Below, one piece after another: positions 16,575 through 25,632 of a stretch of 64,000 nt of DNA. Location: contig OZ250142.1 in NCBI GenBank assembly GCA_965237445.1, positions 62,001 through 126,000 of the forward strand, written 5' to 3'. The translations under genes and the position numbers were made by a program. This DNA comes from G963668185 sp965237445 (lineage in GTDB: Bacteria; Chloroflexota; Dehalococcoidia; Lucifugimonadales; G963668185). Below the pieces are notes generated by a model, which saw only the letters and a program-made list of their open reading frames with translations, was not told where the DNA came from and searched no databases. The first letter of the stretch is position 1. The number at the start of each line of letters is the position of its first letter.

Positions 16575-16603
16575 TTGACCATTAGTTCGGGGCCTGCTAG
16601 CAT
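16575..16603 (+). promoter_or_regulatory. Sigma70-like promoter before the A-type Fe-S protein
   Basis: TTGACC (16575-16580), 17-bp spacer, TAGCAT (16598-16603). The start codon is at 16658, and GAGGAG precedes it. A small imperfect palindrome (ATCATGCTAGGTATGAT, 16601-16617) overlaps the expected transcription start and could be an operator. Confidence 0.55.
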
Positions 16604-16657
16604 CATGCTAGGTATGATGCTTCCGAATGCCACTTCACCACGGTAGTTGAGGAGACC

Positions 16658-17077
16658 ATGACGACAACTTCCAACATCATTGACGTTACCCCGCTCGCCG
16701 CCGAGAAGCTCGTCGACGCGCTCAAAGAACAGGGCGAAGAGGGGTCCCTGCTGCGCGTTATGGTCATGCCCGGAGGCAATGGCGGCATCCAGTACATGCT
16801 GGGCGTCGAGAAGGAACCGGCTGAAGGCGATATCGTCATAGACGTCAGTTCGGTGAAGGTGCTCGTGGACGCCGAAAGCATACCGCTCGTGGAGGGCGCC
16901 CAGATCGACTATATAGAGGGCCTTATGCGCAGCGGCTTCGTGATCAGCAACCCCAACGCGCAGTCGGGCGGATGCGGATGCGGCGGAGGCGGCTGTGGTG
17001 GCGGAGGAGGAGGCGGATGCGGCGGTGGTGGTGGTGGTGGCTGCGGATGCGGCGGTGGCGGCTGCGGAGGCGGCTAG
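16658..17077 (+). CDS. A-type (IscA/HesB-like) iron-sulfur assembly protein with Gly/Cys-rich tail
   Basis: 139 residues. Residues 4-105 follow the HesB/IscA fold: DVTPLAAEKLVDALKEQG, LLRVMVMPGGNGGIQYMLGV, DIVIDVSSVKVLVDAESIPL, LVEGAQIDYIEGLMRSGFVI. Canonical members have three cysteines, one in the GGCSG loop and two in C-terminal CGCG. Here the loop is GGNGG with no cysteine, while the C-terminal pair survives in GGCGCGG and is extended by about 35 residues of almost pure glycine and cysteine. It may carry metal through the tail alone. A sigma70-like promoter lies upstream. Fold call is firm; function is inferred. Confidence 0.82.
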   Translation: MTTTSNIIDVTPLAAEKLVDALKEQGEEGSLLRVMVMPGGNGGIQYMLGVEKEPAEGDIVIDVSSVKVLVDAESIPLVEGAQIDYIEGLMRSGFVISNPNAQSGGCGCGGGGCGGGGGGGCGGGGGGGCGCGGGGCGGG

Positions 17078-17171
17078 CCCGTACTCGCAGGCATTTAACA
17101 CTGCCGGGCGCGGCGCCAATGTTGCTACCACTTTGGGCCGGACTGCTCTGACATCCTTGAGCCTTAACTGA

Positions 17172-17873
17172 ATGCTCATCCGTCTGCTGAGTCAGTTCGG
17201 TGTCGATCCTGTAGGCGCCGTCATCACGCTTCTGGTGCTGATCGGCTCCCTGGTCGCGGCGGTGACATTCCACGAGTTCAGTCACGCGATCGCGGCATCG
17301 CGGCTCGGCGACGACACTGCCAGGCGCCTGGGCAGAGTGTCCCTTAATCCAATCAGGCACCTCGACCCGATGGGCTCGATGATGATCTTGGTGGCCGGCT
17401 TCGGATGGGGCAAGCCCGTTCCTGTGAACAGCACCTACCTTCGGCCGAATCCGCGAAGCGGTGCCGCGATTGTGGCCGCTGCAGGCCCCGTTTCGAACAT
17501 CCTGTTGGCGGCGGTGCTTACGCTGCCTCTCAACGTAGGACTACTGAACCCGGAGGTTGTTGGATTCACGTTTTTCGACGGAGTCGCTGACGATTTACCT
17601 GGCTACATCGTTAGCTCGCTCGTCTTCTGGAACATCCTGTTGGCGGTGTTCAACCTGCTCCCGATTGCGCCGCTGGACGGGTTCAGTGTGGCCGTCGGCC
17701 TTCTGCCCCGCGACGCATCCGCGGCTCTTTTGAGGATGGAACGCATTGGGCCGCTCATCCTGTTCGGAATCATTGCGGTTGGCTTGTTTACCAACCTGAA
17801 CATTCTTTGGGCCCTGATCGGCCCGGTGATCAATGTTTTGGGAGAGTTGCTTCTGGTCGGCTACGCCGTCTAG
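17172..17873 (+). CDS. Site-2 protease family (M50) membrane zinc metallopeptidase
   Basis: 233 residues with about six hydrophobic segments. Zinc site: HEFSHAIAASRLGDDTARR (HExxH at about residues 34-38), followed by GRVSLNPIRHLDPMGSM and GWGKPVPVN. The third ligand is in NLLPIAPLDGF, the NxxPxxxLDG block. This is the compact group III S2P type seen in many bacteria, which has no PDZ or CBS domain. It would cleave substrates within the membrane. It is followed 62 bp later by tyrA in the same direction; a functional link is not implied. Confidence 0.9.
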   Translation: MLIRLLSQFGVDPVGAVITLLVLIGSLVAAVTFHEFSHAIAASRLGDDTARRLGRVSLNPIRHLDPMGSMMILVAGFGWGKPVPVNSTYLRPNPRSGAAIVAAAGPVSNILLAAVLTLPLNVGLLNPEVVGFTFFDGVADDLPGYIVSSLVFWNILLAVFNLLPIAPLDGFSVAVGLLPRDASAALLRMERIGPLILFGIIAVGLFTNLNILWALIGPVINVLGELLLVGYAV

Positions 17874-17935
17874 CGCGTTCGTTTAATATATCGATGTCGG
17901 ATTCCGGAAGAAAAAGTGATGGCAGGAGTGGTGCT

Positions 17936-18937
17936 GTGGAGCGAATCACAATAGTTGGGCTGGGGCCACTCGGAACATCGGTCGGCCTCGGACTGAAGAA
18001 GGCAAACCTCTCCAATGCCGAGATCATCGGCACTTCCCGCGAGCGCAGGAACGCCTCAAACGCCAACAAAGTCGGTGCGGTTGACCGCACGTACGCCAGT
18101 CTTGGAGCCGCCGTCGACGGCGCCAACCTCGTCATTCTGGACGCCGACATGGGCCAGACCGAGGACCTGCTGAAGACCCTTGGGCAGCGCCTCGACCCCG
18201 GCACCGTCATAACTGACTTGGGCGTTATGAAGTCCAAGGTCGTTGCGTGGGCGGAGGAGTACGTGAAGGACGGAGTCTACTTCGTGCCGGGCCGCCCGTT
18301 GCCGAAGAAGCCCATGGCCACCCTGGAGGACGCGGACGGCGACGCTTTCCAGGACTGCCAGTACTGCATCGTCCCGCCGGTAACTGCGCCCGAAGCGGCC
18401 GTAAAGACCGTGGTCGGCATGGCCGACGCGCTGGGGGCCAGGCCTTTCTTCATGGACGCGCTGGAGCACGATTCCTTCGCCGCCGGGACCAGCTACCTGC
18501 CGGTCGTCCTGTCTTCAGCGTTGGTAACGGCGACCACGTCGAGCGAGTCCTGGAGAGAGATGCACCGCCTGGTCTCCTCGGAGTGGGAGGCGGTGAGCAG
18601 ACTGGCGTCCGAGAACCCGGAAGACAACCATGCGATTGCGAGGGCCAATCCTGAGCTTCTCGCGCAGTGGATCGATAAACTGATAGCCGAACTGCAGGCG
18701 TACCGCACCAAGATCGCTGACGACAGCGAAGACCTGCTCCACGTTTTCGTCGAGGCCTGGGAGGCCCGTGCAAGGTGGGAGCACGGCGTGGTCGAGGACC
18801 GCGGCGGCCCTGAAATCCCTGGCTCCATGCAGAGCATGGGAGCGTTCCTGTTCGGCGACCGCCTGATGCGAAGGCAGCGCGAGATGTCCGATAGGGAGAA
18901 GGCACGGCAGTGGACTTACGACAGAGGACGTAGGTAG
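17936..18937 (+). CDS. tyrA: Prephenate dehydrogenase
   Basis: 333 residues. GTG 17936 is preferred because AGGAG lies 7 nt upstream and gives the usual start MERITIVGLGPLG; an ATG at 17894 has no ribosome site. NAD(P)-binding GLGPLGTSVGLGL opens a Rossmann domain (about residues 1-165), with the segment VITDLGVMKS. The prephenate-binding C-terminal helical domain follows. The expected catalytic HP.AG block is changed: the matching position reads VPGRPLPKKPM, so the family histidine is missing. Prephenate is oxidised to hydroxyphenylpyruvate for tyrosine synthesis. aroA follows after 6 bp. The missing histidine leaves some doubt about the exact reaction. Confidence 0.78.
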   Translation: MERITIVGLGPLGTSVGLGLKKANLSNAEIIGTSRERRNASNANKVGAVDRTYASLGAAVDGANLVILDADMGQTEDLLKTLGQRLDPGTVITDLGVMKSKVVAWAEEYVKDGVYFVPGRPLPKKPMATLEDADGDAFQDCQYCIVPPVTAPEAAVKTVVGMADALGARPFFMDALEHDSFAAGTSYLPVVLSSALVTATTSSESWREMHRLVSSEWEAVSRLASENPEDNHAIARANPELLAQWIDKLIAELQAYRTKIADDSEDLLHVFVEAWEARARWEHGVVEDRGGPEIPGSMQSMGAFLFGDRLMRRQREMSDREKARQWTYDRGRR

Positions 18938-18943
18938 GAACAC

Positions 18944-20263
18944 ATGCCGCAAGCCGCTACCGTAACGCCTCCCCGCTCTCTGGAGGGTACAGCCACTCCT
19001 CCAGGAGACAAGTCGATCTCTCACAGGGCAATCCTGCTGAACGCGATCGCCGAAGGCTCGGCCATGGTCTCCAACCTTTGCGTCGGGGACGACAGGGACT
19101 CCATCCTGAGGTGCATGAGGGGGCTGGGAGCGCGCATCAAGCGTCTTCCCTACCATGTTCACGACGGAGAAGAACAGGAGACGGACTGTTTCCTCGTCCG
19201 GGGCAGAGGGCCGCAGAGCTTGAGGGAGCCTCCCAGCGTGCTGAACGCAGGAAACAGCGGCACGACGATGCGTCTCGTGACGGGCCTGCTGGCAGCCCAG
19301 CCGTTTTTCAGCGTCCTCTCCGGAGACAGATCGCTCCGCCGCAGGCCAATGGACCGCATCATCAGGCCGCTGACTCACATGGGCGCCCGAATCTCGGCCC
19401 GCGGCGATGACAGGCTCGCGCCCATCGCGGTTAAGGGCGGCGACCTCAGGGGAATCGAGTACGAGCTCCCCGTGGCCAGCGCACAATTGAAGTCGTCGCT
19501 ACTCATCGCGGGGCTGCACGCGCAGGGCGAGACAACTGTGATTTCACCAGCGTCTAGCCGCGATCACACCGAGCGGATGATGAAGGCGATGGGAGCGGAC
19601 ATCGCCGAGGACGGTCTGCAGGTCACTGTGCGCCGCTCCAGGTTGCAGGCGGCAAACATCCGCGTGCCGGGAGACATTAGCGGTGCGGCCTTCTGGATGG
19701 TCGCCGCAGCATGCCACCCGAACGCCAGGCTTCGCATCAGGAGCGTCGGCATCAACCCGTCCCGGACCGGCGTCATCGAGGTCCTGGAGTCCATGGGAGC
19801 GCGGATCCTACTTGAGAATGAGCACGACGACCTCGGGGAGCCCGCGGCCGACATCGTCGTGGAATCCAGCGAATTGAACGGGGTGGAGATCGCGGGGGAC
19901 CTGATACCCCGCGTTATCGACGAAATCCCGGTCCTGGCGCTGGCCGCCTGCCACGCTAAGGGCACGACAATCATCCGCGATGCCTCAGAACTGCGTGTGA
20001 AAGAGTCCGACAGAATCTCTGCCACGGTTGACGGGCTCACGCGCCTTGGAGCGGACATCGAAGAACTGGAAGACGGCATGCTGGTCCGCGGTGGTCGCAA
20101 GCTCACCGGGACGACGTGCCGAAGCCACGGCGACCACCGCATCGCCATGACCATGGGAATCGCGGGTCTACTCGCGGACGGTGAGACAACGGTACTTGGG
20201 GCCGATGACGCCGCAATCTCTTACCCATCATTTTGGGACACTATCAAGGCGCTGACCGCGTAG
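18944..20263 (+). CDS. aroA: 3-phosphoshikimate 1-carboxyvinyltransferase (EPSP synthase)
   Basis: 439 residues, normal length. Motifs: GDKSISHRAILLNAIAEG near the N-terminus (PEP and shikimate-3-phosphate binding lysine and arginine), LNAGNSGTTMRLVTGLLAA, PVASAQLKSSLLIAGL, the catalytic RVIDEIPVLALAA, ELRVKESDRI, and HGDHRIAMTMGIAGLLA. It joins phosphoenolpyruvate to shikimate-3-phosphate in the shikimate pathway. The loop reads GNSGTTMR, where class I enzymes have GNAGTAMR and are glyphosate sensitive; the difference suggests a class II-like enzyme. It sits 6 bp after tyrA, so the two are almost certainly co-transcribed. Confidence 0.95.
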   Translation: MPQAATVTPPRSLEGTATPPGDKSISHRAILLNAIAEGSAMVSNLCVGDDRDSILRCMRGLGARIKRLPYHVHDGEEQETDCFLVRGRGPQSLREPPSVLNAGNSGTTMRLVTGLLAAQPFFSVLSGDRSLRRRPMDRIIRPLTHMGARISARGDDRLAPIAVKGGDLRGIEYELPVASAQLKSSLLIAGLHAQGETTVISPASSRDHTERMMKAMGADIAEDGLQVTVRRSRLQAANIRVPGDISGAAFWMVAAACHPNARLRIRSVGINPSRTGVIEVLESMGARILLENEHDDLGEPAADIVVESSELNGVEIAGDLIPRVIDEIPVLALAACHAKGTTIIRDASELRVKESDRISATVDGLTRLGADIEELEDGMLVRGGRKLTGTTCRSHGDHRIAMTMGIAGLLADGETTVLGADDAAISYPSFWDTIKALTA

Positions 20264-20310
20264 CGGGCGGCCCGCCGGACGATTCACAGTCGCGGGACCG
20301 CAGCCCCAGC

Positions 20311-20907
20311 ATGAGTCTGTTGGTCGTTCTGTCCGGGCCTTCCGGCGTCGGCAAGGACGCGGTGATGGACGGGCTAAGAGATCGGCTACAGCGACAGGAC
20401 GGCTACCACTTCGCCGTAACCGCAACTACGCGCCCCATGCGGCCCAGTGAACGTGACGGGGCACCCTACCGGTTCCTGTCCGTGAGCGAGTTCGAAGACC
20501 TGCTCGCGAGCGATGGCCTACTTGAGCATGCTGTCGTGTATGGGAACCTGTACGGGACCCCCAAGGATCCCGTCAGTGAGGCTCTCGCCCAGGGAAAGGT
20601 CGTGATCTTGAAGGTCGACATTCAGGGCGCGGAGGCCGTTCGATTCATGGCCCCTGACTCCCTGACCGTCTTCCTCGCACCTCCTGACCTGGACGTGCTC
20701 AAGAGCCGGCTGGAAGGACGCGGAACCGAATCGGCCAGCGCCTTGGAGTCCCGTCTGTCGGCCGCCGCGGCTGAGATGAAGCAGGCAGGCAGCTTCAATC
20801 ATGTCGTGGTCAACCACGAAGGTCGGCTAGACGAGACCGTCGACAACGTCCTGCACATCGTCGATGCGGAGCTAAGGTCAGGCAGACCACGCCGCTACGA
20901 ATTCTAA
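20311..20907 (+). CDS. gmk: Guanylate kinase
   Basis: 198 residues from ATG 20311, 47 bp after aroA. Walker A is GPSGVGKDAV, where the usual final S/T after GK is aspartate. GMP-binding blocks: TATTRPMRPSERDGAPYRF, LLEHAVVYGNLYGTPK and VILKVDIQGAEAVR. The lid region is LEGRGTESASALESRLSAA, followed by FNHVVVNHEGRLDETV. The enzyme phosphorylates GMP to GDP. In many genomes the tyrA-aroA pair is followed by cytidylate kinase; here a guanylate kinase occupies that place. The GKD in the P-loop is unusual but the rest is canonical. Confidence 0.93.
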   Translation: MSLLVVLSGPSGVGKDAVMDGLRDRLQRQDGYHFAVTATTRPMRPSERDGAPYRFLSVSEFEDLLASDGLLEHAVVYGNLYGTPKDPVSEALAQGKVVILKVDIQGAEAVRFMAPDSLTVFLAPPDLDVLKSRLEGRGTESASALESRLSAAAAEMKQAGSFNHVVVNHEGRLDETVDNVLHIVDAELRSGRPRRYEF

Positions 20908-20926
20908 AGAGAGCGAGGCCCCGCGC

Positions 20927-21946
20927 CTAGACTGCCTGCAGCTCCCTGATCATGCTCGCAAGAAGCTCCCGGTCTTCCTCCGTCTCGACGGGAATCGACA
21001 GATTAATGGAGCCGGCGTAGGGACCATACTGCTCCTTGATCTTGTCCACGATCTCATCGTACAAGCCAACAACCGCAAATGCGTCCAGCATCTCGTCCGT
21101 GATCTCGGCGCCCATCTCGCCCCAGCGACCTTCGACCGACATCCTGTACAGCTTCTTCGCCGTGTCATCCCAGCCATGCGTGGCCATCACCGGCGCGTAG
21201 CTTCGAGTCGAGGCGTAGAAGGCGATGCTCGTCTTGGCCCCGGCCCGCGCCTTCTCAAGGGCCTCCTCCGAAGCCGCGGTGACGACAAAGCCGCCCGCGC
21301 TCACCTCGATGTCGCTCAGGCTGCGCCCCGCCTTCGCTGCCCCGCGCTCCAGGCTGGGCAGCACCACCTCACTTGTGTATTTGTGCGTGCTGTAAGAGTG
21401 CAGAAACACCCCCTGGCAGAGCTCACCGGCGACTTCGAGCATCCTCGAATTGACAGCCGCTATGAAGACTTCGATGTCCGGGTGCTCGATTGGCTCTGGC
21501 CTGAAGAAAGGCGGCATGAGATTCATTTGATAGTGCTTGCCCACGAATTCGAACTTGCCGCCGTTCTGCCAGCAGTCCCAGGCAGCCCGCATCGCGAGTA
21601 TGTACTCTCGCATCCGGGCGGCCGGCGAAGACCACGTGCCGCTGAACCTGCGCACTATGTGGCCTCGCACCTGGCTGCCAAGTCCAAGGCGCAGCCTGCC
21701 GTTTGAAAGGTTCTGAAGGTCCCAGGCTATGTACGCCATGTCCGTAGGGCTGCGCGGAAACGCCAGCGCGATCGATGTCTGCAGCCCGACGCGCTCCGTA
21801 TGTTCGGCCGCAAGGGTGAGCGGAATGAAAGGGTTGTGCTTGGTCTCGCTTGTCGAGAAGACGTCGTACCCCATCGCTTCGGCGTTGCGTGCCGCTTCGG
21901 GGATCGTGTGCGGCGCGCTCAGGTCTCCGGTCGCAACTACCTTCAT
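20927..21946 (-). CDS. LLM class flavin/F420-dependent oxidoreductase (TIGR03617-like)
   Basis: 339 residues from ATG 21946, with CAGGAG upstream; the frame extends further 5' with no support. Luciferase-like TIM barrel: AAEHTERVGLQTSIALAFPR, DLQNLSNGRLRLGLGSQVRG, SSPAARMREYILAMRAAWDC and YQMNLMPPFFRP. The AFPRSP-TDMAYIAWDLQ wording is that of the MSMEG_2256 group predicted to use coenzyme F420. Such oxidoreductases act on unknown, often xenobiotic-like or organosulfur, substrates, and SAR202-type bacteria carry many of them. The gene is convergent with gmk and transcribed alone. Cofactor choice (FMN or F420) is not certain from sequence. Confidence 0.9.
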   Translation of the reverse strand: MKVVATGDLSAPHTIPEAARNAEAMGYDVFSTSETKHNPFIPLTLAAEHTERVGLQTSIALAFPRSPTDMAYIAWDLQNLSNGRLRLGLGSQVRGHIVRRFSGTWSSPAARMREYILAMRAAWDCWQNGGKFEFVGKHYQMNLMPPFFRPEPIEHPDIEVFIAAVNSRMLEVAGELCQGVFLHSYSTHKYTSEVVLPSLERGAAKAGRSLSDIEVSAGGFVVTAASEEALEKARAGAKTSIAFYASTRSYAPVMATHGWDDTAKKLYRMSVEGRWGEMGAEITDEMLDAFAVVGLYDEIVDKIKEQYGPYAGSINLSIPVETEEDRELLASMIRELQAV

Positions 21947-22246
21947 TTGGGACTCCTGTGGCAATCGAAACGTTTGCAGTCTTGAGTGGGCCCGCAGCTT
22001 AGCCTTGGCAAGAGCCGGATTCAACCGGAGGTGCGATGAGCATTTGGTTTGGTCCCGGTAGGCGTGATGCCCACCACCTGTGGATACCTGCTTTAGATGG
22101 TATGACGGCAAACATGCGTAGGCCAAGATCAAAATGCCATTGCCTTTGGCAGTGGAGGGTCCGGCATTACGGGCGGCAAGAAGATCGATGGCGTCTCCGA
22201 AAGGGGTATACTTCTCGCACGGTAGTACGAGGGAAGGAGGGTCGAC

Positions 22247-24676
22247 ATGGCCGCCGAACGCTTCGAAGTTCCCCATGAGGCGCTGAACAGGAAGTGCGAC
22301 CCCGACGGCCTAGGATTCGAGACTACCGATGAGGTGACGGCCCTTAAAGGCATGATAGGGCAGGAGCGGGCGTTCAGCGCTCTCGAGCTAGCTTTGCACA
22401 TCGAGGAGCCGGGCTTCAATCTCTTCATATCCGGGCCGCCTGGGACCGGGAGGAACACCGCGCTGAGGGCGCAAGTGGAGCACACAGCGTCGCGGAAGAG
22501 CATACCCCCGGACTGGGGATACGTCTACAACTTCCGTGATCACTCCCAGCCTGAGCCAATCAGCCTCCCGTGCGGGAACATGCGTGCTTTGGCAGCGGAC
22601 ATGGGCGAGCTGGTCGATACGGTACGCCGGGACGTCCCGATGGTATTCGAAAGCGACAACTACAGGGAGCGCATCGAGACGACGACGCAGGACATCCAGG
22701 CCAAGCGCCAAGAGTTGACCGAGACACTGGAAAGGACGGCCATCGAGGCGGGATTCACCCTGAGGTCCTCGCCCGCCGGGATTACGCCGGTACCCGTGAG
22801 GGCCGACCGGCCCATTTCCGAGCAGGACTACGCCGCTCTGCCCGAAGCGGAGCGGGAGTCGATCAACGAGTCGGCAGCCGGGTTGCAGCGCGCCATCGAC
22901 CGCACAATGGCCCAAATCAGGCGGCTTGGCAAGACGGCCCAGGAGGAAGTGCGCGAGGTCGACAAGGAGATCGTTCGCTTCACACTGACGCCCATAATCG
23001 ACGAACTGCAGGAGAAGTATGCGGACCATCCCGCCGTCGTCGCCTACCTAGACGATGTCGAGACGGACATGGTGGAGCGCCTCGACAACCTCAAGCCGAG
23101 CGACGCGGACCAGGGCGAGCCGGGGGGACCGGCCGCGGACGAGGACCCGTTCGTCAGGTATAGGGTCAACGACTTCGTCGACAACACTATGTGCGACTGC
23201 GCCCCTGTCGTCTTCGAGCACAACCCTACTTACTACAACGTCTTCGGGCGCATCGACTACAGGGCGCGGATGGGTACGCTCGTAACCGATCACACGATGG
23301 TAAAAGGCGGCGCCATTCACGAAGCAAACGGGGGGTTCTTGGTGCTGCAAGCCCGCGACCTTCTCTCGAACCCGCTCTCCTGGCAGACACTAAAGAGGAC
23401 TCTCCGAATCAGGGAGATACGCATCGAGAACATCGGGGAGCAGCAAAGTCCCCTGCCGTCGTCGACGCTGCGCCCGAAGCCGATTCCGGTTGACGCCAAA
23501 GTCGTTATCGTCGGGAGTCCTGACGTGCTTAGACTCCTTCAGCGCATCGACGAAGACTTTCGCCGTCACTTCAAGATAGTCGCCTACTTCGACACCGCCA
23601 TGGAACGAAGCGCCGATAACGTAGCCAAGTACGCCGCGTTCGTTGCCACGCGCAGCCGCGAAGGGGGTCTGAAGCCCTTTCACAAGACGGCCGTCGCTCG
23701 GATCATTGACTATTCCGGCCGGTTGGCGGAGCACCAAGAGAAACTGACGACTAGATTCATGGACGTGTCCGACATCCTCACCGAAGCCAACTATTGGGCC
23801 GACACGGCCGAGGAGGGCGTCGTGACCGACATCCACGTGGAGAAGGCCATCGAGCAGCGCCGGTACCGTTCGAGCATGACAGAGGACCGCCTCCGAGAAT
23901 TGATCCATGACGGCACGATACGCATCTCGACCGACGGCCTCGCCGTCGGTCAGGTCAACGGCCTGGCGGTACTGGCGTTCGGCGACGCCGTGTTCGGTAA
24001 GCCGAGCCGGATAACGGCGCGCGTGTCCGTGGGTCGGGGGCAACTCGTCAACGTGGAAAGGGAAACGAAGCTGAGCGGCAAGATACACGATAAGGGCTTC
24101 ATGGTCCTCGCCGGCTACCTGCGAGGCAAGTACGGTCAGGACAAGCCTTTGTCGCTGAACGCCAGCATCGGGTTCGAGCAGAGCTACAGCCAAGTGGACG
24201 GCGATAGCGCCTCGTCAACCGAGCTGTACGCGTTGCTGTCCGCAATCTCGGACGTACCCGTCGAGCAGGGAATCGCCGTAACCGGATCGGTGGACCAGAA
24301 CGGCAACGTACAGGCGATTGGAGGCGCGACGCAGAAGATAGAAGGGTTTTTCGAGACCTGTAAAGCCAGAGGATTGACCGGTCGGCAAGGCGTGATCGTG
24401 CCGCGGGACAACCTGAAGCACCTGGCGCTCAACGAAGAAGTGGTCTCCTCGGTCGCGGCCGGCCGGTTTCACGTCTACGGAGTGTCCACGATCGACGAGG
24501 GGATCGGGATACTCACCGGCATGTACGCGGGCGATCGGCAGGAGGACGGCGCGTACCCTGCCGGGACGGTCCACCACAAGGTCGAACGGCGGTTGACGGA
24601 GATGGCCCAATCCGCCAGAAAATTCGGCAATTCGTACCATCCAAACGTCAATGGAGATGGACGCGAGCCTTTATAA
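22247..24676 (+). CDS. Lon-like ATP-dependent protease (AAA_32/LonB type)
   Basis: 809 residues, with AAGGAGG before ATG 22247. The N-terminal AAA part has GMIGQERAFSALELALHIEE and a Walker A variant GPPGTGRNTAL, typical of AAA_32 Lon-like proteins. A long inserted coiled-coil and charged region spans about residues 130-290. The central part has GAIHEANGGFLVLQARDLL (Walker B-like) and VVIVGSPDVLRLL. The C-terminal Lon protease domain has VDGDSASSTELYALLSAISD with the catalytic serine (about residue 654) and GGATQKIEGFFETC with the catalytic lysine. It should degrade damaged proteins in the cytoplasm. It stands alone between divergent and downstream genes. Confidence 0.93.
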   Translation: MAAERFEVPHEALNRKCDPDGLGFETTDEVTALKGMIGQERAFSALELALHIEEPGFNLFISGPPGTGRNTALRAQVEHTASRKSIPPDWGYVYNFRDHSQPEPISLPCGNMRALAADMGELVDTVRRDVPMVFESDNYRERIETTTQDIQAKRQELTETLERTAIEAGFTLRSSPAGITPVPVRADRPISEQDYAALPEAERESINESAAGLQRAIDRTMAQIRRLGKTAQEEVREVDKEIVRFTLTPIIDELQEKYADHPAVVAYLDDVETDMVERLDNLKPSDADQGEPGGPAADEDPFVRYRVNDFVDNTMCDCAPVVFEHNPTYYNVFGRIDYRARMGTLVTDHTMVKGGAIHEANGGFLVLQARDLLSNPLSWQTLKRTLRIREIRIENIGEQQSPLPSSTLRPKPIPVDAKVVIVGSPDVLRLLQRIDEDFRRHFKIVAYFDTAMERSADNVAKYAAFVATRSREGGLKPFHKTAVARIIDYSGRLAEHQEKLTTRFMDVSDILTEANYWADTAEEGVVTDIHVEKAIEQRRYRSSMTEDRLRELIHDGTIRISTDGLAVGQVNGLAVLAFGDAVFGKPSRITARVSVGRGQLVNVERETKLSGKIHDKGFMVLAGYLRGKYGQDKPLSLNASIGFEQSYSQVDGDSASSTELYALLSAISDVPVEQGIAVTGSVDQNGNVQAIGGATQKIEGFFETCKARGLTGRQGVIVPRDNLKHLALNEEVVSSVAAGRFHVYGVSTIDEGIGILTGMYAGDRQEDGAYPAGTVHHKVERRLTEMAQSARKFGNSYHPNVNGDGREPL

Positions 24677-24814
24677 ATACCCCTCCGGTCCTCCCTTCGC
24701 ACACAATGCTTCTTACGTGAGAGTCTCGCAGGTAGTTCAATTGAGGCGGGCCCGATGCCCATTCCGCTGCGGGCCATTCTGATACACTCGCGGCCACTTT
24801 CAGGAGGACTCAAA

Positions 24815-25595
24815 GTGGCCTTCGAGTACATTCTCTACGAGAAGCGCGACCGTATAGCGCGCTTGACCATCAACAGGCCCGATGTCATGAACGCACTGCA
24901 CCCGCCGGCCAACGCCGAGCTTCGGCAGGCGTTCGAGGATTTTCGCGACGATGATGACGCCTGGGTGATGATCCTGACCGGGGCCGGCGACCGGGCATTC
25001 AGCGCCGGCAACGATCTCAAGTTCACAGCCGAGCGCGGGCACGAGCGGCGCCGGGGCGCCGTCAGGTCGGTACCCTTCGGCGGCATCACCAACAACTTCG
25101 ACTGCTGGAAGCCGATCATCGCCGCGGTCAACGGTTACGCCCTTGGCGGCGGCTTGGAGCTGGCGATGGCATGCGACATCATCATCGCCGCCGAGCATGC
25201 CCAGTTGGGCCTGCCTGAGCCGCGCGTCGGTCTCGTTGCCCCAACAGGCTCGCACCGCCTGCCGCGCATCGTGGGAATGAAGCGGGCGATGGGCATGCTC
25301 ATGACCGCAAGGCGCATTTCGGCCCGAGGCGTACCGCATCGGCCTCGTCAACGAGGTCGTCCCGCTCGCTGAGCTGTACCCCACCGTTGATCGCTGGGCC
25401 GCCGAAATCCTCGAGTGCGCTCCGCTCTCGGTCCGCGCTAGCAAGCAGCTCGCCTCGCAGGGCTCCGACTGGCCGCTGGACGTAGCCCTGAGCCGCAACT
25501 ACACCGAGTATCTGCGCGCGGCAAACTCGCAGGACTTCATTGAAGGACCGCGCGCGTTTGCGGAGAAGCGCAAGCCCAACTGGACCGGCGCATAG
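24815..25595 (+). pseudogene. Enoyl-CoA hydratase/isomerase family gene with one frameshift
   Basis: GTG 24815 follows CAGGAGGA. The first frame has ARLTINRPDVMNALH, ILTGAGDRAFSAGNDLK (oxyanion hole), IIAAVNGYALGGGLELAMAC, LGLPEPRVGLVAPTGS and MGMLMTARRISAR. At about 25325 the family continuation EAYRIGLVNEVVPLAELY switches to another frame, which runs to RAFAEKRKPNW and a stop at 25595. The sequence near TCGGCCCGAGGCG has one base too many or two too few. Both halves remain well conserved, so this is a very recent inactivation, a sequencing error, or programmed shifting. If intact, it would hydrate enoyl-CoA thioesters. Confidence 0.85.
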
Positions 25596-25632
25596 CCCCA
25601 CCCGGCCCGGCGCCGCCACACCGAGGAGACCC

